5,211 nucleotides of DNA. Origin: CAIODY01 sp041192505 (lineage in GTDB: Bacteria > Bacteroidota > Bacteroidia > Chitinophagales > CAIODY01). The DNA is taken from the NCBI GenBank assembly GCA_041192505.1, contig JBEEMV010000154.1, positions 1 to 5,211 of the forward strand, in the 5' to 3' direction. The stretch's first letter is position 1. The number at the start of each line of letters is the position of its first letter. The translations under genes were made by a program, and so were the position numbers. Below, one piece after another: positions 1 to 5,211 of this stretch. The notes below the pieces were generated by a model. That model was given only the letters and a program-made list of their open reading frames with translations. It was not told the origin of the DNA and did not search any database.

Positions 1-623
1 AAATCAATATGTGCCGATGATTCATTACTTGCCACAAATCGTGATCCTATTTGTACACCTTCGGCACCTAAAACCATTGCTGCCAGCATGGTTCTGCCCG
101 TAGCAATTCCGCCTGCTGCTATTATAGGTATGGTTATATTTTTTGTAACCGATGGAATTAAACACATTGTAGTGGTTTCTTCTCTACCATTATGTCCGCC
201 TGCTTCAAAGCCTTCGGCTACTATTGCATCAACACCAGCCTCTTCGCTTTTTTTAGCAAACTTGGCGCTGCTAACTACATGCACCACTATAATTCCGTTT
301 TGTTTTAAAATAGATGTCCATGTTTTTGGATTGCCAGCAGATGTAAAAACAATAGGCACTTTTTCTTCAATAATTATTTGAATATGTTTTTCAATATCGG
401 GATAAAGCAATGGCACATTTACACCAAAAGGTTTATCAGTAGCTTTTTTACATTTTTGAATATGTTCTCTCAGCACTTCGGGATACATACTTCCGCTTCC
501 TATCAAACCTAATCCGCCTGCATTACTTACGGCTGCGGCCAATTCCCAGCCGCTACACCAAATCATTCCTGCTTGAATAATTGGGTATTGTATATTGAAT
601 AATTGTGTAATTCTGTTTTGCAT
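1..623 (-). CDS. Nitronate monooxygenase / FabK-like flavoprotein, C-terminus cut by window edge
   Basis: This encodes 207 residues of an FMN-dependent TIM-barrel enzyme of the 2-nitropropane dioxygenase (NPD) family. Family members oxidise alkyl nitronates or, in the FabK branch, reduce enoyl-ACP in fatty-acid synthesis. They are cytoplasmic. Visible motifs are the N-terminal ITQLFNIQYPIIQAGM (residues 5-20), SNAGGLGLIG (33-42), KPFGVN (64-69), AEGFEAGGHNG (136-146) with the candidate catalytic His144, the phosphate-binding AAGGIATG (169-176) and GAEGVQIGSRF (186-196). Full-length relatives have about 310-360 residues, so roughly the last third lies outside the window. The ATG at 623-621 is chosen because the family N-terminus begins there and an in-frame TAA lies five codons upstream with no other ATG between. 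No Shine-Dalgarno is visible; a weak TAAGTTTA box (complement of 637-644) may be its promoter. A terminator separates it from gldJ, so it is probably an independent unit. The family is certain; the choice between nitronate monooxygenase and FabK is open, because both share these motifs. Confidence 0.9.
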   Translation of the reverse strand, partial: MQNRITQLFNIQYPIIQAGMIWCSGWELAAAVSNAGGLGLIGSGSMYPEVLREHIQKCKKATDKPFGVNVPLLYPDIEKHIQIIIEEKVPIVFTSAGNPKTWTSILKQNGIIVVHVVSSAKFAKKSEEAGVDAIVAEGFEAGGHNGREETTTMCLIPSVTKNITIPIIAAGGIATGRTMLAAMVLGAEGVQIGSRFVASNESSAHID

Positions 624-654
624 TTGCAATGTTAATTAAACTTATGAAATTTAT

Positions 655-695
655 AAAAATAAAAAAAGCCCTACCGAAAATTTCGATAAGGCTTT
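655..695 (-). terminator. Rho-independent terminator downstream of gldJ
   Basis: An interrupted inverted repeat is centred on base 680. The outer arms AAAGCC (665-670) and GGCTTT (690-695) pair over 6 bp. The inner arms CCGAA/A and T/TTCGA add up to five more pairs around a small loop, with mismatches at 671/689 and 674/686. Read on the minus strand, the stem is followed directly by a T-rich tract (complement of 655-667). It starts 24 bp past the gldJ stop codon, as expected for the end of the gldJ transcript. The plus-strand side has no comparable T tract, so it looks unidirectional. It probably insulates the flavoenzyme gene at 1-623 from read-through. Confidence 0.8.
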
Positions 696-718
696 AGTAT
701 TAATTCTGAGTTAATTCC

Positions 719-2200
719 TTATTTTCTTTTATTGCTACGGAATGATTTACCAGCTTGAAATCCATTGCCTTCAGGGCTGCCTAAACGAGCCATTACACAA
801 CGGAAACCAATAGTAGCAGTAGCTTGGTCTTCTTCTAAAAATCTACGAGTACCTGGTGCTAAAAAATATGCTCTATCATTCCACGAACCACCTTTATAAA
901 CTCTTGTATTATCATTTACTAATGATGATACGGTGTAGTTATAGGTAGCATCAGAGTTTTTATCACCATCATTAAAGTTGATATTATTTCCTTTATTGTA
1001 ATTTCTTCTGGTTAATAATTCACTATCGCTTACTGCACGATATTGAACTCGACCTAATGAATCTTTATCTTCTAAAGAGCCATCATCTTTCTTTTTCTTG
1101 GTGGTATAAACGTTACCACGAAAACTATTTTCATCGCTAACATCTAACGGTGAAACGGCACGATAAACATCCATAGTCCATTCGCTTACATTACCAGCCA
1201 TGTTATACAAACCAAAATCATTTGGCATATACGATTTTACAGGAGCTGTATAATCTGCATTATCATTTAATCCACCAGCTACACCCATTAAATCACCAGC
1301 GCCACGTTTAAAGTTGGCTAACATAGCACCATGCCATTGTTCGCCACCATCGCCCGAACTTCTTAAGCTGTATCCATTCCATGAATAAATTTTTCTATGC
1401 AAATCATTTTCTTCGCCTTTTGCTGGGTTATTGCCAATGCTTGATAATGCTGCATATTCCCATTCGGCTTCGGTAGGCAAACGATAATCGGGTAATAAAA
1501 TTCCATCTTCCATTTTTACTGCTCTTACCGCTTTTCCATCTTCTTGTGTATAATCTCTACGGCCTACTTTTACATTGCCTGTATATTGACCATATAAATA
1601 TGCTTCAGATTGAAAATTATCTTGCGATGTAGCAGGGCTATGGTCTAAAATTCCATCACGAATCATAATAAATTCATTTACACGATTGCCTCTCCATTTA
1701 CAAAAATCAGATGCTTGCAACCAATTAACACCAACTACTGGATAATCTTGGTAAGCAGGATGACGGAAATAATATTCAACAAATGGTTCGTTGTATGATA
1801 GTTTACTACGCCATACTAATGTATCGGGCAATGCTTTCAACATTACTTCTGGGTATTCAGCATAAGTATGAGTAAGCCAAAATAAATATTCGCGATATTG
1901 TTTGTTGCTAACTTCTGTTTCATCCATATAAAATGATGAAACGGTAACACGATGTGGAATGTTATTGAAATCCATTGTTACATCTTGTTCTACCGAACCC
2001 ATGGTAAATGTACCACCTTCAATAAATACTAAACCCGGACCAGTTTCTTGCCCATCATAAGCATGGTCTTCAAAACCACCCCATTTAGGGTCGTTGTATT
2101 TCCAACCTGTAGTGCTTGATTGACCTTTGTCGCCACCGCCACAAGAAGCTAATACAGTAGTTATTGCAGCTAACAATAAAATCTGAAATTTTAATTTCAT
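719..2200 (-). CDS. gldJ: GldJ, gliding-motility/T9SS outer-membrane lipoprotein with SUMF1-like domain
   Basis: GldJ is a 493-residue lipoprotein required in Flavobacterium for gliding and T9SS function; it is known to stabilise GldK and is thought to act at the outer membrane facing the periplasm. The sequence shows a lipoprotein signal (basic MKLK, hydrophobic stretch, lipobox LAS-C with Cys20), then the GldJ-type segment TTGWKYNDPKWGGF (30-43). A SUMF1/FGE-sulfatase-like domain runs from GPGLVFIEGGTFTMGS (54-69) through DETEVSN (93-99), YPVVGVNW (153-160), YRLPTEAEWEYA (239-250), FGLYNMAGNVSEW (329-341) and VYKGGSW (434-440) to IGFRCV (464-469), with a short basic tail. The only non-lipobox cysteines are 167 and 468, so the paired catalytic cysteines of formylglycine-generating enzyme are missing; a structural role fits. 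A charged, Asn/Lys-rich insertion (about 366-425) interrupts the domain. The opening WKYNDPK-GGF and PDTLVWR elements favour GldJ over its paralogue GldK/PorK. The ATG start is set by the signal peptide. It lies 70 bp after the porP-like gene on the same strand and is followed by a terminator. Confidence 0.92.
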   Translation of the reverse strand: MKLKFQILLLAAITTVLASCGGGDKGQSSTTGWKYNDPKWGGFEDHAYDGQETGPGLVFIEGGTFTMGSVEQDVTMDFNNIPHRVTVSSFYMDETEVSNKQYREYLFWLTHTYAEYPEVMLKALPDTLVWRSKLSYNEPFVEYYFRHPAYQDYPVVGVNWLQASDFCKWRGNRVNEFIMIRDGILDHSPATSQDNFQSEAYLYGQYTGNVKVGRRDYTQEDGKAVRAVKMEDGILLPDYRLPTEAEWEYAALSSIGNNPAKGEENDLHRKIYSWNGYSLRSSGDGGEQWHGAMLANFKRGAGDLMGVAGGLNDNADYTAPVKSYMPNDFGLYNMAGNVSEWTMDVYRAVSPLDVSDENSFRGNVYTTKKKKDDGSLEDKDSLGRVQYRAVSDSELLTRRNYNKGNNINFNDGDKNSDATYNYTVSSLVNDNTRVYKGGSWNDRAYFLAPGTRRFLEEDQATATIGFRCVMARLGSPEGNGFQAGKSFRSNKRK

Positions 2201-2245
2201 AATTATTCTATTAATTAAAAATTGTTTGGTTATAAACTATTCAGG

Positions 2246-2279
2246 CAAATATAAAGCAAAAATCCTTATATTATCTAAA
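2246..2279 (-). promoter_or_regulatory. Candidate Bacteroidota promoter for gldJ
   Basis: Read on the minus strand, TATATTTG (complement of 2246-2253) is an exact match to the Bacteroidota -7 box TAnnTTTG. A TTTA (complement of 2276-2279), one base off the TTTG -33 box, stands 22 bases further upstream, near the usual spacing. A start about seven bases below the -7 box would give a leader of roughly 40 bases to the gldJ ATG. The -33 element overlaps the last codons of the PorP/SprF gene. If functional, gldJ could be expressed both from here and by read-through from upstream; no terminator is visible between the two genes. Confidence 0.5.
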
Positions 2280-3290
2280 GAAATTCGGGCATTTTATACG
2301 CCTGTTTTTCGATTTTGTTTCATTTCCGCCCCAATCATTTTCGCTTTGAGCATGTTTCTTTTTTCGAAACATATACTGAATGCTTATTTCATGACCATTG
2401 CGCAGGTAAAAATATTTTGATGAAATATTCAAATCGTAGCTATATCCTGCTTTTAAAGTGCCATTTGAAAATCCTACATAAAATATCAAAGCATCCATAT
2501 TTTTACCCGAATTGCGCAATCCTAATCCTGCTTGCGCATTTCCTAAACCAGCCAAGGCATTAATATAAATTTCTTTCATTTTGTTTTGTGATGAAAAAAA
2601 TAAATTGGGTGAAAAGTACCAATCATCAGCCGATTTTATTTTTTGATTGGTTCTGAAAATATAGCCTGTTTGAAAATTAATGGCTAATGGCAATGCATGA
2701 GATTTGCCAAAACCATCATCGGGCTTGGCTAAATGTAAAACGCCTAATGCAGTATAAAAATCTTTGTTGTAAAATATCAATCCCGAATTTACATCAAAAA
2801 ATTGTTTGCTGCTTTGTGGAATATTTGTTTCGGCCGATTGTAATGGTTGATAAACCAATCCAGTTTTTGGATCAATCATATCGTACACCACTATTTTTGA
2901 AACATTAAGTTGATTGATATGAAAGGATGCTTCCATGCCAAATCTGAAAGCAATTTTTTTATTGATTTGATTTTGATAAGCATACGAAATGGCTGCTTCT
3001 TGATTTTGAATAATACCATTGGCTTGATCGTCTTTAATAATTTTTAATCCAATACCGCCATGAATTTTAGGAGTATAAAAATCGGCAACAATACCATAAT
3101 TGGTATAAGCTGCTGGCATTGATTGGTATTGATTTCTATAAATTAAACCTACTTTTGCATTTTGATGAATGCCTGCATAAGCTGGATTTGTGAATAATGG
3201 TAAATTAAAATATTGACTAAAATGCACATCTTGCGATTGGCAATTAAAGCATGCAAGCAGAAGGACAATATGGAGATATATTTTTTTCAA
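2271..3290 (-). CDS. PorP/SprF-family T9SS outer-membrane protein, TTG start
   Basis: This encodes 339 residues of the PorP/SprF family, outer-membrane beta-barrel proteins linked to the type IX secretion system. PorP is a core component in Porphyromonas, and SprF paralogues help secrete specific adhesins. A signal peptide (MKKIYLHIVLLLACFNCQSQ) precedes the family's mature start DVHFSQYFNLPLFTNPAYAG (21-40). Other family marks are VGLIYRNQ (47-54), alternating aromatic/small-residue strands throughout, AGYSYDLNIS (281-290), GHEISIQYMF (299-308) and the C-terminal KCPNF (333-337). The length is usual for the family. The start codon is TTG: there is no in-frame ATG between the upstream TAA and the signal peptide, and the next Met (residue 58) would remove the export signal. 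LLAC (11-14) vaguely resembles a lipobox, but standard cleavage before Asp21 is more likely. No adhesin partner gene is present in the window, so the symbol porP or sprF is not assigned. It is probably co-transcribed with gldJ and diverges from porU. Confidence 0.88.
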   Translation of the reverse strand: MKKIYLHIVLLLACFNCQSQDVHFSQYFNLPLFTNPAYAGIHQNAKVGLIYRNQYQSMPAAYTNYGIVADFYTPKIHGGIGLKIIKDDQANGIIQNQEAAISYAYQNQINKKIAFRFGMEASFHINQLNVSKIVVYDMIDPKTGLVYQPLQSAETNIPQSSKQFFDVNSGLIFYNKDFYTALGVLHLAKPDDGFGKSHALPLAINFQTGYIFRTNQKIKSADDWYFSPNLFFSSQNKMKEIYINALAGLGNAQAGLGLRNSGKNMDALIFYVGFSNGTLKAGYSYDLNISSKYFYLRNGHEISIQYMFRKKKHAQSENDWGGNETKSKNRRIKCPNFFR

Positions 3291-3310
3291 AAACCAGTTT
3301 CTAATGTGTG

Positions 3311-3340
3311 CAATAATACAACGTGTTTTTTTAACTTAAA
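3311..3340 (-). promoter_or_regulatory. Weak candidate promoter for the porP/sprF-like gene
   Basis: On the minus strand TATTATTG (complement of 3311-3318) matches TAnnTTTG at all but one defined position. A TTTA (complement of 3337-3340) stands 18 bases upstream as a possible -33 element. It would give a leader of under 20 bases. The whole region is very AT-rich, so chance matches are likely; this is only the best candidate I can see. Confidence 0.25.
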
Positions 3341-3341
3341 T

Positions 3342-3349
3342 TACTTTTA
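3342..3349 (+). promoter_or_regulatory. Weak candidate -7 box for porU
   Basis: TACTTTTA differs from the Bacteroidota consensus TAnnTTTG only in its last base. Transcription would begin near 3356, placing the perfect hairpin at 3357-3383 at the very 5' end of the message. No convincing -33 TTTG is visible at the expected distance, only a T-run around 3325-3332. The support is its position in the divergent gap and the partial match. Confidence 0.25.
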
Positions 3350-3356
3350 TTAATTT

Positions 3357-3383
3357 AAAAATGAAAATACTAATTTCATTTTT
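3357..3383 (+). repeat. Perfect 10-bp inverted repeat (hairpin) in the porU leader
   Basis: AAAAATGAAA-type arms at 3357-3366 and 3374-3383 are exact reverse complements over 10 bp, separated by the 7-base loop ATACTAA. The stem is mostly A-T. It is followed by a few more T residues (3384-3385), so it could act as a weak terminator or attenuator, an mRNA 5'-stabilising hairpin, or an operator in the divergent promoter region. The 5' arm contains the ATG of the small leader ORF at 3361. The pairing is read directly; its function is inference. Confidence 0.55.
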
Positions 3384-3405
3384 TTATCGTACTATAGTAT
3401 TATGA
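3361..3405 (+). CDS. Possible 14-codon leader peptide overlapping the porU start
   Basis: An ATG at 3361 opens a 14-codon frame, MKILISFFYRTIVL, closed by TGA at 3403-3405. The stop shares the sequence ATGA with the porU start at 3402, the classic arrangement for translational coupling by stop-restart. The peptide is hydrophobic and basic at its start, like the beginning of a signal peptide, but is too short to be one. Its start codon lies inside the 5' arm of the hairpin at 3357-3383, so folding could hide it. No Shine-Dalgarno is visible. Short ATG frames arise often by chance in AT-rich DNA; it could also be the residue of an older porU start. No known leader family is recognised. Confidence 0.25.
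   Translation: MKILISFFYRTIVL
3390..3399. repeat. 10-bp perfect palindrome next to the porU start codon
   Basis: TACTATAGTA is its own reverse complement and ends two bases before the porU ATG, where a ribosome would bind. It could be a protein-binding half-turn or chance; no second copy was noticed in the window. No Shine-Dalgarno replaces it, which is normal for Bacteroidota. Confidence 0.4.
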
Positions 3406-5211
3406 AACGGACTACAATTTTTATCATAGTTATAGCAATTACTATAATTACAAATTTTGCAAAGGCACAAAATTTTAATTCGGCTGCCATTCAGTTAAAA
3501 TGGCAAAGCCCAATTACTGTAAATACCGATGGTGGCTTAACTATTCAGTATTTAAAGTTTGATGAAGCCATTTTGCAAAATAGTGGTAACACAAATTTAC
3601 CCTACTATTTTTTCAAACAAGAAGTTACTGGCATTTATGATTACGATGTAAAAATTATAAATGCTCAAACCGATTTGGTTACTGATGTGTATGCTAAAAA
3701 TACGATTACAAATAATTTTGAAATAAAATATGGTGTAGCTGAAGAAAGGGGTAAATATTTTTTAACAGTAACTGTTTTGCCTTTGAAGCGAAATATAAAT
3801 GGGCAATTAGAAAAACTAAATCAATTTGAATTACAATGCACCACCACTACAGCCAATAAATTTTTTAAACCAAAAAATGTAGCCAATAAAAAAAGTATTA
3901 CTCATTCTGTATTAGCTTCTGGAAGCTGGTATCAGTTTGCTACTACAGCCGATGGAATATATAAAATTGATGCATCAACATTGCAGCAAATGGGCATTAA
4001 TACTTCAACAATTAATCCTAAAAATATTAGAATTTATGGCAATGGCGGTGGCAATATTCCTGAATCAAATTCAATAAACCGACCAGATGATTTAACTGAA
4101 TTGGCCATACAAGTGGTGGGCGAAAATGATAATACCTTTGATAGTGGCGATTATATTTTGTTTTATGGTCAGCAGCCCGATAATGTGTTTTATAACACAA
4201 CTTCAAAATTGTTTTATCATGAAAAAAATTTATACACCAATAAAACATTTTATTACATCACTACCGATTTGGGCGCAGGTAAACGAATAACAAGCCAAGC
4301 ATCAATAACTGGGGCTAATAAAACTGTTACATCATTTGATGATTATCAATACAACGATGAAGATGGAATAAATTTGGCGCATACGGGCAGAGCATGGTTT
4401 AATGCCAACGATTTCGATAATACACCCATTCGCAATTATGGTTTTGTATTCAATAACCTAATTACATCCGAAAATATAAACTTTGCCACTTATGTAGCTG
4501 CACAAAGTGTAGCGCCTACAGCCATGTCGGTATTTTTTAATAGCAATAATATTGGCACATTAAGCTTTGGAGCATATGCGCCTGGCTACGACCTTCCTGT
4601 GGCCACAACAGATGCATTGCAAAAAGTTGTTACATCAGGCGGCGACAATATTTCTATTCAGCTTTCTTTTTCAAAAAATTCAAATATTGCTGGTACGGCT
4701 TGGATTGATTATATAAGTATTCAGGCTCGTAGGCAATTAAAAATGAGTGGCAATCAAATGATTTTTAAAGATGCAAGAAGTGTAGGCGCAGGTAATGTTT
4801 CTAATTTTATAGTAAGCAATGCAAGTGGCAATACTATTTGGGATATTTTAAATCCGCTTGAACCCTTTATTCAACAAGGTAATTATAATGGTAACCAATT
4901 TTCATTCACAATACCTACCGATACATTGCATCAGTTTATTTCGTTTAATGGCAATTCATTTTTAACACCTGTTTTAATTGGCGCTGTTTCTAATCAAGAT
5001 ATTCATGCACAAATAAATAATTCGCCTGAATTAATAATTGTTTCCTATCCCGATTTTATGTCAGCAGCTTCGCAATTGGCTACCTTTCACCAAAACACAT
5101 TACATCAAAAAACATTATTGGTATCAACCACACAAGTATACCACGAATTTGGAAGTGGCCGACCCGATATTGGAGCCATAAGAGATATGATGAAAACATT
5201 TTATGATGCGG
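3402..5211 (+). CDS. porU: PorU, type IX secretion sortase (peptidase C25 family), C-terminus cut by window edge
   Basis: PorU is the cell-surface cysteine protease that cleaves the C-terminal signal domain from T9SS cargo and links the cargo to anionic lipopolysaccharide, working with PorV, PorQ and PorZ. The window holds 603 residues; complete PorU proteins have about 1100-1300. A signal peptide (residues 1-22, basic MKR, hydrophobic stretch, cleavage likely after AKA) starts at the ATG chosen. The PorU N-terminal region shows LASGSWYQF (171-179), DGIYKID (184-190), NPKNIRIYGNGGG (205-217), RPDDLTELAI (227-236), GDYILFYGQQP (249-259) and NLYTNKTFYYITTD (276-289). The beginning of the gingipain-like C25 domain follows: PELIIVSYPDFMSAASQLATF (542-562, in two pieces: PELIIVSYP and DFMSAASQLATF) and VYHEFGSGRPDIGAIRDMMK (579-598). 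The catalytic His and Cys lie beyond the edge, so activity cannot be judged. It diverges from the PorP/SprF-gldJ unit across 111 bp and has no Shine-Dalgarno; its start codon overlaps a small leader ORF's stop. Confidence 0.93.
   Translation, partial: MKRTTIFIIVIAITIITNFAKAQNFNSAAIQLKWQSPITVNTDGGLTIQYLKFDEAILQNSGNTNLPYYFFKQEVTGIYDYDVKIINAQTDLVTDVYAKNTITNNFEIKYGVAEERGKYFLTVTVLPLKRNINGQLEKLNQFELQCTTTTANKFFKPKNVANKKSITHSVLASGSWYQFATTADGIYKIDASTLQQMGINTSTINPKNIRIYGNGGGNIPESNSINRPDDLTELAIQVVGENDNTFDSGDYILFYGQQPDNVFYNTTSKLFYHEKNLYTNKTFYYITTDLGAGKRITSQASITGANKTVTSFDDYQYNDEDGINLAHTGRAWFNANDFDNTPIRNYGFVFNNLITSENINFATYVAAQSVAPTAMSVFFNSNNIGTLSFGAYAPGYDLPVATTDALQKVVTSGGDNISIQLSFSKNSNIAGTAWIDYISIQARRQLKMSGNQMIFKDARSVGAGNVSNFIVSNASGNTIWDILNPLEPFIQQGNYNGNQFSFTIPTDTLHQFISFNGNSFLTPVLIGAVSNQDIHAQINNSPELIIVSYPDFMSAASQLATFHQNTLHQKTLLVSTTQVYHEFGSGRPDIGAIRDMMKTFYDA

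Noticed and set aside
88..381. 97-residue plus-strand open frame
   Set aside because: It is entirely antisense to the flavoenzyme gene, whose reading frame carries strong family motifs; it has no recognisable content of its own.
719..2200. GldK/PorK instead of GldJ
   Set aside because: Both share the SUMF1-like domain, but the TTGWKYNDP opening, the PDTLVWR segment and the long charged insertion resemble GldJ, as does the linkage to porU.
2201..2270. Terminator between the PorP/SprF gene and gldJ
   Set aside because: No GC-bearing inverted repeat followed by a T tract is visible on the minus strand in this 70-bp gap.
2226..2563. Two overlapping plus-strand frames (2226-2420 and 2315-2563)
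   Set aside because: Both lie mostly antisense to the 3' part of the PorP/SprF gene and resemble no known protein; they are chance frames in AT-rich DNA.
2687..2908. 73-residue plus-strand frame
   Set aside because: It is antisense to the middle of the PorP/SprF gene and rich in Cys, His and Gln with no domain pattern.
3361..3402. Frameshifted true start of porU at 3361
   Set aside because: The frame beginning at 3402 already has a complete signal peptide with a normal cleavage site, so no extra N-terminus is needed. The 3361 frame is kept only as a possible leader peptide.
4027..4248. 73-residue minus-strand frame
   Set aside because: It is antisense to well-conserved PorU motifs (IRIYGNGGG, GDYILFYG); a shadow frame.
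1..5211. tRNA, rRNA, CRISPR array, insertion sequence or phage elements
   Set aside because: The window is nearly filled by four conserved genes; no direct-repeat arrays, terminal inverted repeats, transposase motifs or structural RNA patterns were seen.

Overview
The window is AT-rich DNA from a member of the Bacteroidota. Three of its four genes belong to families that are essentially confined to that phylum and to its type IX secretion (T9SS) and gliding-motility machinery. The lack of clear Shine-Dalgarno sequences and a TAnnTTTG-type promoter box agree with this. I cannot place it below phylum level. The presence of GldJ suggests a lineage with the Flavobacterium-like T9SS/gliding gene set.

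Layout, left to right: (1) 1-623, minus strand, is the N-terminal 207 residues of a flavin-dependent nitronate monooxygenase / FabK-like TIM-barrel enzyme, cut by the left edge. (2) 624-718 is a gap with a rho-independent terminator on the minus strand, which ends the gldJ transcript and separates it from the flavoenzyme gene. (3) 719-2200, minus strand, is gldJ, a lipoprotein with a non-catalytic SUMF1/FGE-like domain. (4) 2271-3290, minus strand, is a PorP/SprF-family outer-membrane protein gene lying 70 bp upstream of gldJ and probably co-transcribed with it, although a good Bacteroidota promoter also lies just before gldJ. (5) 3291-3401 is a compact divergent intergenic region with a perfect 10-bp hairpin, a 10-bp palindrome and a possible 14-codon leader ORF whose stop overlaps the next start. 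(6) 3402-5211, plus strand, is the N-terminal half of porU, the C25-family T9SS sortase, cut by the right edge just inside the peptidase domain.

The T9SS genes form a functional group. PorP belongs to the PorK/L/M/N/P core and its PorP/SprF relatives. GldJ stabilises the GldK-containing outer-membrane assembly and is needed for gliding and secretion. PorU is the cell-surface sortase that removes the C-terminal signal from secreted cargo and attaches the cargo to anionic LPS. In Flavobacterium gldJ lies beside porU and porV. Here gldJ and porU are still linked, but they diverge and are separated by a PorP/SprF gene. I see no unknown defence or mobile system. The most unusual element is the structured leader in front of porU.
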